Of a stretch of DNA of 64,000 bases, positions 63,043-64,000 are shown piece by piece. How positions within the stretch are numbered: position 1 is the first letter of the stretch; each line of letters opens with the position of its first letter. A model generated the notes under the pieces. That model was not told the DNA's origin. It was given only the letters and a program-made list of their open reading frames with translations, and ran no database searches. The stretch comes from Pontibacter lucknowensis. GTDB lineage: Bacteria; Bacteroidota; Bacteroidia; Cytophagales; Hymenobacteraceae. The stretch is taken from assembly GCF_900156415.1 (NCBI RefSeq), contig NZ_FTNM01000003.1, positions 186,001-250,000 of the forward strand, given 5' to 3'. The translations under genes were made by a program, and so were the position numbers.

Positions 63043-63161
63043 TAAGTAATTAAGAATGGTTTGGAAGTCGTTGAGTGGAAGCGCCAAGCAGCTGAAGCTC
63101 AGGTATACCAGCTTCCGCTACTCTTAATTACAAATTATAAAATTACTCACTACTCATCATT
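63031..63161. repeat. Large imperfect inverted repeat between kinase and trxA
   Basis: The 21-base arm 63031-63051 (AATGATGAGTAGTAAGTAAT and one more base) matches the reverse complement of 63141-63161 at 20 of 21 positions. An inner pair TAATTAAGA / TCTTAATTA lies at about 63048 and 63122. The left arm includes the kinase stop codon. It could act as a terminator for both convergent genes. Confidence 0.7.
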
Positions 63162-63166
63162 GATTC

Positions 63167-63472
63167 CTACAGGTTTTGCTGAATGATTTGGTTTAGCTGA
63201 TGTCCCGGCACAGCACCGGCCTGTTTCCAAACTACCTGTCCGTTTTTGAAAAGCATAAAAGTCGGCACGCCCTGCACACGGTACTGCTGTGCGGCTGCCT
63301 GGTTCTTGTCCACGTTTATTTTGATGACCTTCAGCTTACCCGAAAAGTCCTTCGCTAGTTGCTCCACCACCGGGTTCATCATTTTGCAGGGGCCGCACCA
63401 GTCGGCATAAAAGTCCACGAGTACCGGCATGCCCGGGCTTTTGATCAGTTCAGCGAATGATTTCTTTGCCAT
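63167..63472 (-). CDS. trxA: Thioredoxin
   Basis: A 101-residue cytoplasmic thioredoxin with active site WCGPCK (C26 and C29), the cis-Pro region GVPTFMLFKNG, and a conserved Asp in VDFYADW. It reduces protein disulfides and supplies electrons to reductases. Convergent with the kinase gene, single-gene unit with its own promoter box. Confidence 0.96.
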   Translation of the reverse strand: MAKKSFAELIKSPGMPVLVDFYADWCGPCKMMNPVVEQLAKDFSGKLKVIKINVDKNQAAAQQYRVQGVPTFMLFKNGQVVWKQAGAVPGHQLNQIIQQNL

Positions 63473-63503
63473 AGCTCTCTTGTTTAACCTATTTTACGAA
63501 GTG

Positions 63504-63511
63504 CAAAGCTA
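63504..63511 (-). promoter_or_regulatory. Promoter -7 box for trxA
   Basis: TAGCTTTG on the minus strand (TAnnTTTG), 31 bases ahead of the trxA ATG. Confidence 0.5.
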
Positions 63512-63714
63512 AAGGATAAAAGCCGCGAACACCAACTAGTCATACGGAAGGCACATCATGTTACGCTTTTCTGAGTGGAGGATACACGGCGTGGATACTG
63601 CATCCCGGCATTATAAATGCAGGATGGACTGCGCTCTACCTGGTTTGTATACCAACCGGGAACTATAGCCAGCGCGGCTTGATTATTGTAATGACAAGAT
63701 TTTCCCTGATTAAC

Positions 63715-64000
63715 ATGACGAAGTTAAAATATAAGCTGAAGTACTGGATCAGCTCTCTGGTGATTGCTGCTCTATTAGTAACAACCACCTTCCCGCTCAA
63801 CTCATGCAGCAAAAGCGATGCGGCTGTACCTGAAAACGTAGTGGAGCGCGAACTGCTCGTTTCGTCAGAGAAGGTAGGCACCCTGCCGGCTGCCATGCTC
63901 AAGCAACTGGCCGGCGCCTATGCCGGTAGCTTCCAGAATCAGATCAAATATGATGTGGCGATTTACAAAGTAAATTACCGCACTACTTTCCAGGGACGCG
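63715..64000 (+). CDS. Lipoprotein, probable alpha/beta hydrolase (partial, runs off the end)
   Basis: The open frame continues to the last base. From the ATG at 63715 (an alternative in-frame ATG is at 63691) it encodes a lipoprotein signal ending LNSC (Cys near residue 35), then ERELLVSSEKVGTLPAAML and YDVAIYKVNYRTTFQG. This pattern resembles, from memory, the start of exported Bacteroidota alpha/beta hydrolases (lipase/prolyl oligopeptidase-like). The catalytic region is outside the window, so function is only suggested. Confidence 0.7.
   Translation, partial: MTKLKYKLKYWISSLVIAALLVTTTFPLNSCSKSDAAVPENVVERELLVSSEKVGTLPAAMLKQLAGAYAGSFQNQIKYDVAIYKVNYRTTFQGR

Overview
The window looks like chromosomal core sequence from a Bacteroidota bacterium, most likely order Cytophagales, in the Pontibacter/Hymenobacter neighbourhood. 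That placement is inference from gene content. The evidence is TonB receptors with carboxypeptidase-like N-termini, a DUF4249 lipoprotein, an LVIVD lipoprotein, a bbp2-type porin, MarC pairs, perfect Bacteroidota promoter boxes (TAnnTTTG) and dispersed TGTCATTTCGA-type palindromes. Base composition is close to 50% GC. I see no rRNA, tRNA, insertion sequence, prophage or CRISPR array. Genes lie on both strands in short operons, with many clear hairpin terminators.

Layout. 0.1-8.3 kb: porin and hemE (one minus-strand unit), two MarC paralogues, purK-purE, and two paralogous outer-membrane barrel proteins. 8.4-25.7 kb: dnaK, two large secreted Asp-box (BNR/VPS10-like) propeller proteins, a PepSY-TonB receptor pair that looks like heme/iron uptake, a small membrane protein with an XRE regulator and a striking TTACA operator array, YpdA-type reductase, and an LVIVD lipoprotein with a small barrel protein. 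25.8-34.7 kb: RluE-type pseudouridine synthase, GNAT, a vWA-like membrane protein, fabG, an M23 endopeptidase with an altered zinc motif, a TPR protein and lpd. 35-47.6 kb: two fatty acid desaturases, a DEAD-box helicase, small lipoproteins, GNAT, EamA and AI-2E transporters, rarA, sppA and a purine nucleoside phosphorylase. 47.6-64 kb: a TonB receptor-DUF4249-CPBP protease operon, a repeat protein-DoxX-M61 peptidase operon, a MacAB-like ABC efflux system divergent from an NtrC-type regulator and its kinase, trxA, and the start of a lipoprotein hydrolase.

The most unusual signal is not a gene. The octamer AGGTATAG (or its complement CTATACCT) occurs about 68 times by hand count, where about 2 are expected by chance. 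It occurs in both orientations, all reading frames and intergenic DNA. Other points of interest are near-leaderless promoters (hemE, fabG, EamA), a sigma-54-like site in front of the efflux operon facing a regulator with a GAFTDA loop, a strict 34-residue SDYE repeat protein, three families of short intergenic repeats, and a truncated gene remnant at 21.7 kb.
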